Source: Channallabes apus (lineage: Eukaryota > Chordata > Actinopteri > Siluriformes > Clariidae). From it: a stretch of 64,000 bases of DNA. The notes beneath the pieces were generated by a model that did not search any database, was not told the origin of the DNA, and saw only the letters and a list, made by a program, of their open reading frames with translations. The stretch spans positions 26,512,825 to 26,576,824 of the forward strand of contig CM060104.1 of NCBI GenBank assembly GCA_030522415.1. Reading direction: 5' to 3'. Below are positions 45,040-56,250 of this stretch, in pieces (position 1 is the first letter of the stretch; every line of letters starts with the position of its first letter). The translations under genes and the position numbers were made by a program.

Positions 45040-46012
45040 CTGGGCGTTTCCCGGACGGAGGGGGCAGATGGCTCGGTGGTGGGCATCTGACCCACAGTAG
45101 GCACAGAGTCTCTCCCGAAATCTTCGTGCCCGTTCTGCAGCAGACAAGGAGGCGCGCCCTAGTTGCATGGGTTCCCCGGCTCCCGTGTCAACCACGGCGG
45201 GTGGTGGAGATCCGACAGAGTCAGTGACGGCGGGTCGAGCTTCAGGTACAGGAAGGTGAGGGAAAGGGGCTGAAGAACGTGGCGGGACATAGGAGAGAAC
45301 GGGTGAGGCAGGCGGCAGGGTGCGAGGGGCTGGCTTGGGATGAAGCCAGCCCTTCGTAATAGGCTATCCAGAGAGCGGAGTCTCCCCAGGTGGTCTGGAC
45401 GGCGAGCGTGCGAAACTCCATGGTGTAGCGGCTCATGGACAAACCTCCCTGCCGTAGGTGATAAAGTCTCGTGTCGATCTCCACCTCTCCGGCGGGGTGC
45501 TCAAAGGTGAGTCTTAGCTGGTGAGTGAACTCATTGTAAGAGTGAGCGGTGTCTGAATCTGATTTGATGACCGCCGTGGCCCACTCAGCTGCCTGCCCGG
45601 TTAGCAACGAAACGAGAAGTGCAATGCGTAGCTGATCGGTGGAGTACCTGGTGGAATTAAACTCAAACACCAAATCAAGCGCTGTTAAAAACACATCACA
45701 CTTTCCATCCGTGCCATTCCACTTATCCGGTAATGAAATGAATACTTCAGAAGGAGGGGGTGGGCGGGGTTGGTGCGGCGCTGCAGCCGTGCCGACGGAG
45801 GACCGGCTAGCTGCGTCATCGACAGCCGCACGGAGCTCCTCGTTCTCCCGCTTCAGCTCCGTGACCTCGCGGCACAAGGCCGCGATGTCCCGGACGCTTT
45901 GGCGTAGAGTAGCGATCTCCGCGCTATGCTTATCGATTAACACAGCATGCCGGTCCACCACGTCGAAAAGGTGTGCATGATCCGCTGGGTTTACCGCGCG
46001 AGACTCAGTCAT
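45040..46012 (-). pseudogene. gag: Gypsy 1 gag, frameshifted
   Basis: Starts MTESRAVNPADHAHLFDVVD directly inside the primer site. A coiled-coil-like stretch (about 25-70) is followed by the capsid-like FISLPDKWNGTDGKCDVFLT and [18 protein letters not shown]. After YYEGLAS (about residue 222) roughly 100 nt present in the second element are missing and the frame is lost. The zinc knuckle CAYC....H....C survives in another frame at about 45085-45130. Gag would form the particle and package RNA. Confidence 0.85.
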
Positions 46013-46013
46013 T
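46003..46013 (-). promoter_or_regulatory. Gypsy 1 self-priming primer-binding site
   Basis: AATGACTGAGT on the - strand, one base inside the LTR end and overlapping the gag ATG. Perfect complement of the predicted RNA 5' end, ACTCAGTCATT (46294-46284). Confidence 0.75.
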
Positions 46014-46014
46014 C

Positions 46015-46384
46015 TGTCAGTGAACTAACCCAGAGTTGACCAGAAGACTTAGCTTTAGTGGTTAGCCCGTGTAGCGTGGATGGTCAACCCAAACGCGGAA
46101 GCAAGCGAGAAGGCAGGATAACCACGCGATTTAATCTAAGGACTCTCACGACAACGGAGCAAGGGAAAAACACAAATTTAACCCGCGTCCTATAAACACA
46201 CACTCTAGACAGAAAGATAACCCAAGATAGTGAGTACTCACGATTTGGAGGCGATACGAGCTGATCCGACATGGGCAAAACTCAATGACTGAGTGAGGTG
46301 GGATGCCATCTTGTCTCCTTTTATGCTTCCTGCTTTTGCGAGCTGGCTACTTCCGGGTCCTTGTGCCGGTCGCGATGCGAGTGT
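46015..46384 (-). repeat. Gypsy 1 5' LTR (incomplete)
   Basis: Begins TGTCA on +. Contains a TATA-like CATAAAAGG (- strand, from 46325) 31 nt upstream of ACTCAGTCATT. Matches the second element's LTRs along its length. Confidence 0.85.
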
Positions 46385-46725
46385 TTTTTGATTCTGTTTT
46401 TTTTACTGTCCCTCGGCACCGCCTCTCTTCAATGGGCGGCAGATCATTCAGTGTCATTGCACCTAAACTCTGGAACACTCTACCACACTCTTTCCGTTCT
46501 GTTAACAACATCTCAGCATTTAAATCTTTACTCAAAATTCACTTGTTTTCCGAATGTTACACCTGAATCCATCTGTCCTCTGCATTTTTCGTTGTTGTCT
46601 TCTACTTTATTACTTAAATATCTGTTTGTTTTATTCTTTTTTTGTTTGTTTTCACTCATTGTAAAGTGTCCTTGAGCTCTGGAAAGGTGCTATATAAATA
46701 AAAATTATTATTATCATTATTATTA

Positions 46726-46760
46726 TTATATGGTTGAAATTACAATAAAAGCCTATATAA
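46726..46760 (+). mobile_element. terminal piece of the LINE-like element at 40146
   Basis: TATGGTTGAAATTACAATAA + AAGCC, the 3' end split off by the L2-like insertion. Confidence 0.55.
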
Positions 46761-47694
46761 TAAAAATTATTTAATCAGTAATGCATGACAGTGCTTCAGT
46801 GAACAGCTGCTTTAAATTCTGAAAACCACCAGATGTCCCTGTGCTACCTAAGATCAATGCTTCAAAGCTTTTAATCATTTATAACAATGGCTTCATTCAA
46901 CCATGACCATGATGTCTCAGGGCATAACGCCATGTCTGAGTTACCTCCTGCTTCTCTGTTTTCTTTATGCCATGACAGCTAATCTTACCAACATCCATTA
47001 TTGCACTCTGTACACAATGTACATTTCCTTTAACTATAAAGTGACAGAGCATCCCCAATAACATGTCCTCTCTTGTCCTTGTCACTCATTCCCCTTCCTC
47101 TTAGGCATGCTGCTCCTGAGAGCCCTCCTGCCTGATTTATCCTGATGTCCATCTTCTATTTGGACGTTTTGTCAATTGAAAATCACTTGCTGCAGATAAA
47201 GTAGCTCCACATGGACAGTCTACTGTGGATGGTACTACATAGAAACCGTAAATATGGCTGTTGATACAGTATTATCATCAACATTAGGACTCTTGCTATG
47301 GACAAGTTGCAATCAAGTTTCCATCACTAAACAGAACTAAAAGTTCAGTTTGAAAAATGTCCCTAATTTTAACAGTAAAATACTGTATAAATGCTACAGA
47401 ATAAAACGGTATTTCACAAAACTTGAGATAACCGTAGAATTTACAGTGAAAAACTGTAATTAGTTTTACAGAGTAAGAGCTTAAATTTAACAGTTACAAA
47501 CATATGAAAATATGGTTTATTGCAGTAAAATTGGAAAACATTATTTTGTCTTCGTCAGTTTAAGCATTATAGATATGACATTATGCATTATGGATGTAAC
47601 ATAAACTCTCAGAGAAGGTATTTGTTACTAATATACTCAAACATCAGTTTATATTTTAATAAACCTTTGTTGATAGAGTTTGAAAATCTGAATA
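46761..47694. other. non-coding sequence
   Basis: No gene seen. Short ACAGTAAAATACTGTA-like and TTTACAGTGAAAAACTGTAA patches near 47380-47460 resemble the foldback repeat that follows. Confidence 0.45.
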
Positions 47695-47939
47695 ATATCT
47701 GCTCTGTAAAAAAATAAACCATACATTTTATGGTTAAAAACTGGCAGCTGTGGTTGCCAGAAATTTACCATAAAAAATACGGTAGCAACATTATTGGACT
47801 CATTATACTGTATATTTTACGGATTTTAATATTTTTTTCTACAGTTTATAGCCGTCTAATTTACATTAACCAAGGACTTCAAAGTTGTGAATGGTAATCC
47901 GCCCTTTGATCACTGTAGCAAGGACAGCCGCTAGCACGC

Positions 47940-48020
47940 TCCACTCCCCCCCCCCCCACCACCGCTCACCAACCTGTGCCCGCATGCCAGCAGGGCACTG
48001 CCCACGTGCACACCTTTCCT
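47940..48020. other. GC-rich patch with poly-C
   Basis: A C-rich run and GC-rich sequence inside the foldback interior; no motif recognised. Confidence 0.35.
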
Positions 48021-48510
48021 TACCCCTTTTCCGTAAGCCCTCACCATGATCTCAAATACATGAACATATTTAACACTCCAGTGCAGTGTGCACTTAAAAA
48101 ACACAATGCAGGACAGAGGACATAAACAATTTTAACATTCTATAAATTTATATGCTTAGATTGTCTGCCCAAAACAATTAAAAATGTCCACCCTGACATT
48201 TGTATATTTGATTTTGAGAATTTAAATATTGTTTTGCTGTCTTTATTAAAAAATACATGGGGCCGTGCTGATGTCCGAGTCTTGAATAACTTTTGATGGG
48301 TTTTGATGATTTGATGTAGGTTTGTATCAATTAGTATAAAAGTACTCTTAATAGTTTCTTAACAGTAAAATCCGAATGCTTAGCAATGTAACTTCTATCT
48401 CTTTTAGCTCCAGCTAGTGGGATAAAATGATGCTTTCACAGAATTGCTGAATAAATTCACTGTGGTTATTCATAATAAAACAAATAGTCCAACAACAATG
48501 ACAGCAATTG

Positions 48511-48696
48511 TGTAGCCAGCATGGTAGTGTATTGGTTAGCACTTTCGCCTTCCACCACCAGGGTCCGGGTTCGATTCCTGTCTCTGTGTGCATGGAGTTT
48601 GTATGTTCTCCCCATGCTTGGAGGCTTTCCTCCAGTTACCCCCCCCCCCCCCCCCCCATATACAGGATAAAGCTGTATAGACGATGAGTGAGTGAG
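48511..48696 (+). repeat. tRNA-derived SINE, internally deleted
   Basis: Head CATGGTAGTGTATTGGTTAG + CACTTTCGCC has a tRNA A box; GGGTTCGATTCC is a good B box. Then GCATGGAGTTTGTATGTTCT and a poly-C junction to a short tail. Same family as 62200-62573. Confidence 0.7.
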
Positions 48697-49053
48697 TTCT
48701 GACCTGAAATAAGCCATTATTATTACAACATAAATATTTAAATTAGACAGTTCTGAGCTGTAAAAAACATGATTTTGATCCGTATTTGTTACAATATAAA
48801 CCCTGGAATTTGACGGAAATAAACAGTTTTTATAACAACATAAACATGTTAATTAAACATTAACAAAAACATTGCTACTGCATTTTTTACGGTAAACTTC
48901 TGGCTGCCATTTTCTTACCATAAAATTTACGGTTTATTTTATTTTTTCACAGTGCATTAATGGTGCTATCGTATTTTTCATGGTAGAATTCTGGCAACCA
49001 CAGCTGCCTTTTTTTTTTTTTACCATAAAATTTGCTATTTATTTTTTACAGTG

Positions 49054-49957
49054 TGGGAAAACAGAGAAATGACTCGGATGACCATTCTCATGAACATTCA
49101 TAAACAACACTTCAGCATGTGAACATGGCAGCGCACTCACTGGTGTCCATAAACATATTATACAGTACCTGTTTTTCCAACGGCACAGATCTGTAAGTTG
49201 TGTGAGAATATTCAGTGGAGGGAGGGGTATTGCGGAGGTATCGGGTTTTTAGTCATTATAGCAGATTAGGATTTCAGAACAAAAGAAATGTTCCTGATGT
49301 GTCAGTATGAGATGAGAGAAATTAGAAAGGAGCTGTTTGGGAAGTGTTTGGTCCAGTCAATTATTAAGAATTAACAAAGAAAATGCATTTCTAGTCACAT
49401 TCGTTATGATAGTCTACCTCCAAAGTTAACTCTTTTCTATTATTTTTTATACCCAAATATTTATTTGCATTAATAATATATTCATAATTTATTTTTTTTA
49501 ATGAATATATTACAGTCGGATTTGAACCCCCCTGGCACACAAGGACATAATCATTACTAAACAGTAGATATCATTAAGAATCAACTGGAAGGAGGAAACC
49601 TATTTATAGCAGCTTTAATGTAACTAAAACAGGAATAAGCATGCTTGAAATATTTCACAACATTAAACATACCCAATATTTATACAAAATATGAAGTAAC
49701 AATGTATTCGGCAAAGTCCTGTGGTACAGACCTGGCCATTAAGAACGCATGTTTCAAGGAAAGCAATGCTGCGATGCTGTGAAATGCCCTTCACAATGCC
49801 CTTGTGTTTATGCGCTTTAAATATACATTATACAATAAACACTGCCTTTTGCAAAGTGAAACTGAGATGTGCATGCGGCTTTTTGATCAAAAGGATGATA
49901 TAATATGAGCAACTGCAGACACGAAATGCAACAAACACCAAAATATACAGGTCCTTC
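49054..49957. other. AT-rich non-coding sequence
   Basis: Nothing recognised. Confidence 0.45.
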
Positions 49958-50032
49958 TCAAAAAATTAGCATATTGTGATAAAGTTCATTATTTTCTGTA
50001 ATGTACTGATAAACATTAGACTTTCATATATT

Positions 50033-50507
50033 CAGAGGTGGAAAGAGTAATAAAATTTTGTACTCAAGTACAAGTACTGTTACTTCAGTGAAATTTTACT
50101 TAAGTACAAGTAAAGTTACCATTATAAAAATCTACTCAAGTAAAAGTAAAAAGTAGCTCATTAAAAAATTTACTCAGAGTAAAAGTTACCGAGTTACTTT
50201 TTTATTTAAATTTTTTTAACAGCGGGGGTGGGATGAGGCATTCTAACATAGTTCAAAAAAGATGAGCAGATATAAATCTCAAACTAGTCGTTTTTAACTG
50301 AAGGAACACCTTTACATAATAAAGCTGTTGTTTTTCTTGTGCTTGAAAATCAAAGTGGTCACTTAAATATGGTGTTACGTCCCAGTCTAGGGTCATCCAG
50401 CAAAAGAATGGTTCAGGGTTCTATTTTAAACTGTATGGAAATGGTGGTATATGGCAGAAAGAACTAGATCCAGTCATTAACTGATGAAATAATGAGGTTT
50501 GTATATA

Positions 50508-50555
<48 letters not shown>

Positions 50556-51238
50556 AGGAGGAGGATCAGATTCAGGATGGACCCAGGTCAAAATAATAAA
50601 CAAAATGGTATTTATATTTAGTAGCTAGATTACCTGCAAATAAAAAAACACACACAAACAAAAATACAGGTACCTTCCCAGACTCCCTAAACCAAAAACA
50701 GTGAAATTATCTACAAATATATACAAAGACCAACCAAACCAAAGGGACAAAGCAATAATCAAAGTCAATGGGAGGCAAAAAGTCAAAACCAGAATACACA
50801 ACCAAATGTCAAAACGCCAAAATCACAACCTCTTTCATCTTTCCCGCGTCTCTCTCCGGTTTATATATGGTCGTGCTAGTCGATGACGTCACTCAAGGCG
50901 GAAGCGACCGTGTGGAAGGTCAGGTAGCTGCCGATGTCAGAAAACCTGAATTGGAGTCTGGAGCGGCGCGCGACCAGGACATGATACACACACGCGGCGC
51001 AACGGAGCATTTATACAAAGCATAATATTTTCATTATTTTAACATTTTCATTCATTTATTTTTTACTCAGTAGCGAATATGATTTAAAATGTAGCGAATT
51101 ACAATACTTCAAACAAAACGTACTTAAGTAAAAGTAAAATTACAGATTTTTAAAACTACTTTAAAAAGTAGAAATACACAAAAAAACTACTCAATTACAG
51201 TAACGCGAGTAAATGTAATTCGTTACTTTCCACCTCTG
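50033..51238. mobile_element. hAT-like non-autonomous element with 8-bp target duplication
   Basis: Ends CAGAGGTGGAAAG.../...CTTTCCACCTCTG. Flanked by the perfect 8-bp repeat CATATATT (50025-50032 and 51239-51246). Subterminal ACTCAAGTA-type repeats occur at both ends. Interior has (AC)n at 50509-50552 and a GC-richer stretch near 50880-51000; no transposase. Confidence 0.88.
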
Positions 51239-51380
51239 CATATATTTTAGATTCATTACACACAACTGAAGCCTTTTATTGTTTTAATATTGATGATTGT
51301 GGCATACAGCTCATGAAAACCCAAAATCCCTATCTCAAAAAATTAGCATATTTCATCCGACCAATAAAAGAAAAGTGTTT

Positions 51381-52206
51381 TTAATACAAAAAAAAGTCAA
51401 CCTTCAAATAATTATGTTCAGTTCTGCACTCAATACTTGGTCGGGAATCCTTTTGCAGATTCTTGTGTCTTGTGTCTCTCAACTTTCTCTTCACAATATC
51501 CCACAGATTCTCTATGGGGTTCAGGTCAGGAGAGTTGGCAGGCCAATTGAGCACAGTAATACCATGGTCAGTAAACCATTTACCAGTGGTTTTGGCACTG
51601 TGAGCAGGTGCCAGGTCGTGCTGAAAAATGAAATCTTCATCTCCATAAAGCTTTTCAGCAGATGGAAGCATGAAGTGCTCCAAAATCTCCTGATAGCTAG
51701 CTGCATTGACCCTGCCCTTGATAAAACACAGTGGACCAACACCAGCAGCTGACATGGCACCCCAGACCATCACTGACTGTGGGTACTTGACACTGGACTT
51801 CAGGCATTTTGGCATTTCCCTCTCCCCAGTCTTCCTCCAGATTCTGGCACCTTGATTTCTGAATGACATGCAAAATTTGCAACCTGTAGCTCATTTCCTG
51901 CACACACCTGTACACGGTGGCTCTGGATGTTTCTACTCCAGACTCAGTCCACTGCTTCCGCAGGTCCCCCAAGGTCTGGAATCGGTCCTTCTCCACAATC
52001 TTCCTCAGGGCCCGGTCACCTCTTCTCGTTGTGCAGCGTTTTCTGCCACACTTTTTCCTTCCCACAGACTTCCCACTGAGGTGCCTTGATACAGCACACT
52101 GGGAACAGCCTATTCGTTCAGAAATGTCTTTCTGTGTCTTACCCTCTTGCTTGAGGGTGTCAATGATGGCCTTCTGGACAGCAGTCAGGTCGGCAGTCTT
52201 ACCCAT
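51381..52206 (-). pseudogene. Tc1-like transposase, deleted and frameshifted
   Basis: N-terminal part (52206 to about 51890): MGKTADLTAVQKAIIDTLKQ with the helix-turn-helix DISERIGCSQCAVSRHL. C-terminal part in another frame (51869 down): NQGARIWRKTGE, VMVWGAMSAAGVGPLCF, the second catalytic Asp (FQHDLAPAHS) and Glu (DLNPIENLW). The segment with the first catalytic Asp is deleted, and the last 50 or so residues are gone. Inactive. Confidence 0.85.
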
Positions 52207-52527
52207 GATTGCGGTTTTGAGTAATGAACCAGGCTGGGAGTTTTTAAAAGCCTCAGGAATCTTTTGCAGGTGTTTAGAGTTAATTAGTTGATTCAGATGA
52301 TTAGGTTAATAGCTCGTTTAGAGAACCTTTTCATGATATGCTAATTTTTTGAGGGATTTGGGGTTTTCATGAGCTGTATTCCACAATCATCAATATTAAA
52401 ACAATAAAAGGCTTGAACTACTTCAGTTTGTGTGTAATGAATCTAAAATATATGAAAGTTTATCAGTACATTACAGAAAATAATGAACTTCATCACAATA
52501 TGCTAATTTTTTGAGAAAGTGAACCTG

Positions 52528-52720
52528 GGAAATGCAAATGCAAATGGACTTTTCTTTTTCATTTGAAATTTGGCAGTCAGTGTGCGCTCGCAAAGGCGAA
52601 ACAGCAAACGGTAATGCAAAGTTTGCAATTGCATTTGAATTATGGCACACCTTGTGCGTCCACATATGGGAAACGCAATTGCAAATGCAATTTTGCAATT
52701 GCATTTGAATATTGTCCGCG
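52528..52720. repeat. short GCAATTGCATTTG palindromic repeats
   Basis: TTGCAATTGCATTTGAAT occurs at about 52624 and 52694, with inverted GCAATTGCAAATGCAATT between them. A small unassigned palindromic repeat. Confidence 0.55.
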
Positions 52721-54225
52721 ATATCGCTCCATACACAACAGTTACCAAACAGCGCTACTAGCAGAAACCAATCCACTATGATTCAGTAATTAGCGGTGCT
52801 GTAAGGTGTGCTGTAACAGGTTTTACAGGTATTGCAGGTAGTGTATTAAGGTGTTCTCAACCTGTGGGTAAGTGTGTACAACATAAATATGTTTTATCAA
52901 GAATGTACTCAGCTTATCTTATGGACTTTTGCTACTTTTTTATACATGATATAAGTAGGGTGTGTTTCCGGATGCAAGCCGCCAGTAACACCAACGAAGA
53001 AGCTCTTACATCAACCACAAAGCGGAAGGAGACGCAGCCAGTTAGCTGTGTATTGATTTGAGAGAGCGTTCTGTTGCGGGCTGCAAAATGGAGTGGGGTG
53101 ATTATTAATTATCAGCGAGCCAAGAGATGAAGAAACCAGCAAGAGAAAACAACAGAAATGATCAGTAAAGGCTTATGTTATACCTGAGATGTAGTTTTTG
53201 AAACTTTTAGTTCTGAAAGTTTAGTTGCACACTTTAGTGTTTTTGTATAATTATTTATTTCAATGTGTGCCTTAGTTTTTTGATACTTAAATTCATTTGA
53301 AATACCTTTTTGTTTTAGTTTTTGCATCTGAGGAAAGGCTTTAAAATAAAAATGTATGTCACTGTAATGCACTTAATTCATCTCAGTCGACGTTAATACC
53401 CCTACCTCACCTATGTGGTGGCTGGAAGTGCGGTTCACCTTGAGTTTTGGCGCTGCGATTATGTTTCCATCTTTCCACGCAAAAAAAAAATTTAACATGT
53501 TTAATTTTTTGGGCGGAAGCTTGCGGACCTTGCAGAACTTCACGGATTGTCAACGGAACATCAGCGGGCAATCGCAGCCCTAGAAATAAGACACTAACAG
53601 AAATAAATGTGATCCAGACATAAAAAAATTAATCAAACATGCTTAAAACAAATATCAGTGTTTTACTTTTGTCATTTTTATATATTGTTATAACTTAATC
53701 CATCATTAAAATGATTATGAACATATTGTGAATCTTTGAGGTAAACTATAAGCTGAGGACATTTTTTATGTAGTTATTCTTTAATAAAATTTTAAAATTG
53801 GTAAATTTGGGTTCTGTATTAAGTAAAACTTTAGAGTGTTTTATATCCCATTTTGCTTGTTTCAGTAAAACTGGAAATTATTGTTCAGTATCTGTCTGCA
53901 TGTTCAGTCAAAGAGTAGAGTCAGGGTAATTCCTGTGACTTTACTAGAACCTGTTGAAACATGCTGAAGATGTTTTTTCCCATAAAATTTCACATATTAA
54001 AATGAAGAAAAATATGGATTATTACCACATGGAAACTTCAACATTGTGCATAATGTCTTTTACTTTAAAATCAACATAGTGCCTTTTGTAATGGCAGAAA
54101 TATACAGTGTATTGATTTTGAATTTCAATGAATGAGTTAATTAATTAATTGTTATTTAATGGTGACGTTTTTAAAAAGTTATTTTTATTTACATTTGGCT
54201 TTGGCCAAACTACAATATTGCTAAA
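52721..54225. other. AT-rich sequence with one short repeat
   Basis: Contains at 53392-53590 a relative of the palindromic segment at 13538 (ACCCCTACCTCACCTATG). Otherwise nothing recognised. Confidence 0.45.
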
Positions 54226-54285
54226 GGTTTTCCAGCCCCTGAATCAACTCAGGGCTCCTTTGGTCTTAGAGCAAATATTTAGTTC

Positions 54286-54669
54286 TGTCAGATTGAACTA
54301 ACCTCGGTGACCAGAAGACGTAGCTTTAGCGGTTAGCCCAATGTAGCGTGGATGGTGAACCCAAACGCGGGGATAGGCGAGTGGATAGGATAACCACGTG
54401 ATTTAGTCTAAGGACTCTCACAAAAGGAGAGCAAGGGAAAAACACAAATTTAACCCGCGTCCTATAAATACACACTCAAAATCAGAAAGCAAAAACCCAA
54501 GAATGGTGAGTACTCAGAGTTTTGTAGAATGACAACCAGAACCGACATGGGCCGAAACTCAATGACTGAGCGTTGTACTGTGGTTTGTTTACTCCTTTCA
54601 TACTTCCTGGTTTGACGCCCGCCTTACTTCCGGGTCCTAGTGCTGGGCGCAGACTGAGTGTGCATGACA
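54286..54669 (-). repeat. Gypsy 2 LTR, left copy
   Basis: 384 bp, TGTCA...TGACA. Differs from the right LTR (59199-59582) at about 14 positions by eye, roughly 96% identity. Followed by a 153-bp flank copy instead of internal element sequence. Confidence 0.88.
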
Positions 54670-54822
54670 GGTACACCATCGCCTAAAGCGCTCATAACAC
54701 CTTCAGTGAAAATTAAACTTGTTTCCTTGCAGGTGTGCACAACTGCTTTACATTGTGTAAGGTATTACTTATCTGTAGTTTGGACACCAACATACAAAAT
54801 GGTTCTCTATTTTCTCTACATG
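54670..54822. repeat. 153-bp flank segment, copy 1
   Basis: GGTACACCATC...TCTCTACATGT. Also found at 59583-59738 and in part at 61823-61944. It lies between the left LTR and the truncated pol. Confidence 0.85.
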
Positions 54823-56250
54823 TGGGTGATGTGATGAAGGGTTTGAGTTGAGAGGTATGGAATACTGGGTGGATCCGGAGCGCCGCAGGCAGCTGGAGCC
54901 GGTAGGTGACAGGATTGATACGATGGGTGATGCGATAAGGGCCGATGAATCTGGGGGAGAGTTTTTTGGATTCAGTGTGGAGATGTAAATTTTGTGTAGA
55001 CAGCCATACTTTGTCACCTAGGTGGTACAATCGTCCCGGCGGGTGTCGACAGCGGTGTTGGGTGATGTAACGGGTGTTGGCTTGTTGTATGGCTGCGTTG
55101 GCAAGGCGCCATACCCGTCGACACCTGCGGACCAACCATAGCACACCTCAAAAGGGCTTAACTTGGTGGTGGTGGAGATATGAAGATTGTGAGAAAGTTC
55201 AGCCCAGGTGAGGTGGCGGGCCCAGGAGCGCTGACGATCCGGCACAAAACATCTCAGGTAGCGCTCCACCTGTTGGTTGGTCCGCTCCGTCTGACCATTA
55301 GTTTGAGGGTGGTAACCAGATGAGAGACTGCAGGTGGAGTTGATCAGACGGCAGAAGGCCTTCCAGAACCGGGCAGTGAACTGGGGCCCTCTGTCCGAGA
55401 CGATGTCCTTGGGGAATCCATGCAAACGGACTACGTGATCTAATCTCAGCTCACCTGTCTGTTTAGCTGACGGGAGTCCGGAAAGGGCCACCAAGTGCAC
55501 AGCTTTGGAGAAACGGTCAACAATGGTTAAGATGGTGTTTTTATTTTCTGAAACCGGCAGGCCCGTGATGAAGTCAACGGCAATGTGCGACCAGGGCCGG
55601 TGGGGAACAGGGAGTGGTTGGAGTTCCCCGGGTGTGGGTCGGTTTGTGTCCTTAGCCCGGGCGCACACTGGGCACGCCTGGACGAATTCGTCGATGTCTT
55701 TCGCCATGGAGGGCCACCAGAAGGTACGTCGGACGAACTGTAGGGTGCGTTGTGTACCTGGGTGTCCAGAGATGGGAGTGGAGTGTCCCCATTGGATGAC
55801 CTCGTTCCTAATTGCGTTGGGTACATAGAGTCGTCCAGGCGGCACGCCTGCCGGGTCGTTCTCCGAAGCCTGTGCTTGGCGAAACCTTGTCTCCAGTTCC
55901 CAACGGAGTGGGGCGATGATTTTGGATGATGGTAGGACAGGCGCGGGATCCGCCCGGGGAGCATCCTCTTCATGCTGTCGTGAGAGTGCGTCGGCTTTGA
56001 TGTTCTTGGACCCCGGGCGGTAGGAAAGATGGAAATTGTAGTGTTCGAAGAACAGAGCCCACCGCACCTGTCTGGGGTTTAACTGTTTGAGGTTCCGAAT
56101 GGTGATGAGATTTTGGTGGTCGGTCCAGATGATAAATGGCTCTCTGGCGCCCTGGAGCCAGTGTCGCCATTCTTCCAATGCCAACTTTATGGCCAGCAGC
56201 TCGCGGTCCCCCACCCCGTATCGCTGCTGAGTGCGTCTTGGTGAAGGAGA
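54823..56250 (-). pseudogene. pol: Gypsy 2 pol, RNase H remnant and integrase
   Basis: RNase H remainder (RYGVGDRELLAIKLALEEW, YRPGSKNIKADALSR), integrase zinc finger (GHPGTQRTL...CPVCARAK) and core with AVDFITGLP, SDRGPQF and QTERTNQQ. All three DDE acidic residues are kept here, unlike element 1. A frameshift near 55140-55020 separates the C-terminus (HLHTESKKLSPRFIGPYRI). The first part of RNase H with its leading Asp is deleted at the junction near 56240. Confidence 0.85.

Larger units (their letters stand above)
42168..46384 (-). mobile_element. Ty3/Gypsy LTR retrotransposon 1, 3' LTR missing
   Basis: Reads on the - strand: LTR (46384-46015), primer site, gag, then pol down to about 42168. 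The LTR lacks the last dozen bases (TGCATGACA) present in the second element, and no downstream LTR is found; pol ends abruptly inside L2-like sequence. The element has a TATA-like box and an 11-nt self-complementary primer site. Domain order protease-RT-RNase H-integrase defines Ty3/Gypsy. Confidence 0.9.
40601..46725 (+). mobile_element. L2-like LINE interrupted by a Ty3/Gypsy element
   Basis: The endonuclease part is at 41380-41970: LDIFLLTETW, then RGGGLAVIYQDN at about 41575-41615 and LLGDFNIHVDTG. It runs to about 42160. The C-terminal end resumes at about 46430 (GRSFSVIAPKLWNTLPHSFR), followed by the L2-type 3' tail GTGCTATATAAATAAAAATT + (ATT)n. The polymerase domain is missing, probably lost with the 3' end of the Gypsy element lodged at 42168-46384. 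Confidence 0.75.
47695..49053. repeat. foldback repeat with about 95-bp arms
   Basis: 47695-47790 and 48960-49053 are inverted copies: TTTTATGGT.AAAA..., GGCAGCTGTGGTTGCCAGAA, ACCAT.AAAAATACG.TAGCA. A third related unit lies at 48880-48950. No coding content. Confidence 0.75.
49958..52527 (-). mobile_element. Tc1-like element interrupted by an hAT-like insertion
   Basis: Left end CAGGTCCTTCTCAAAAAATT + AGCATATTG, right end the inverted CAATATGCTAATTTTTTGAG. TA precedes the left end; the right TA is mutated. The inner repeat GTGGCATACAGCTCATGAAA at about 51300 has its inverted partner near 52370. Excluding the insertion the element is about 1.36 kb. Confidence 0.85.

Noticed and set aside
52864..53061. 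65-codon plus frame as a small gene
   Set aside because: No recognised motif, no splice or poly(A) context, AT-rich surroundings.
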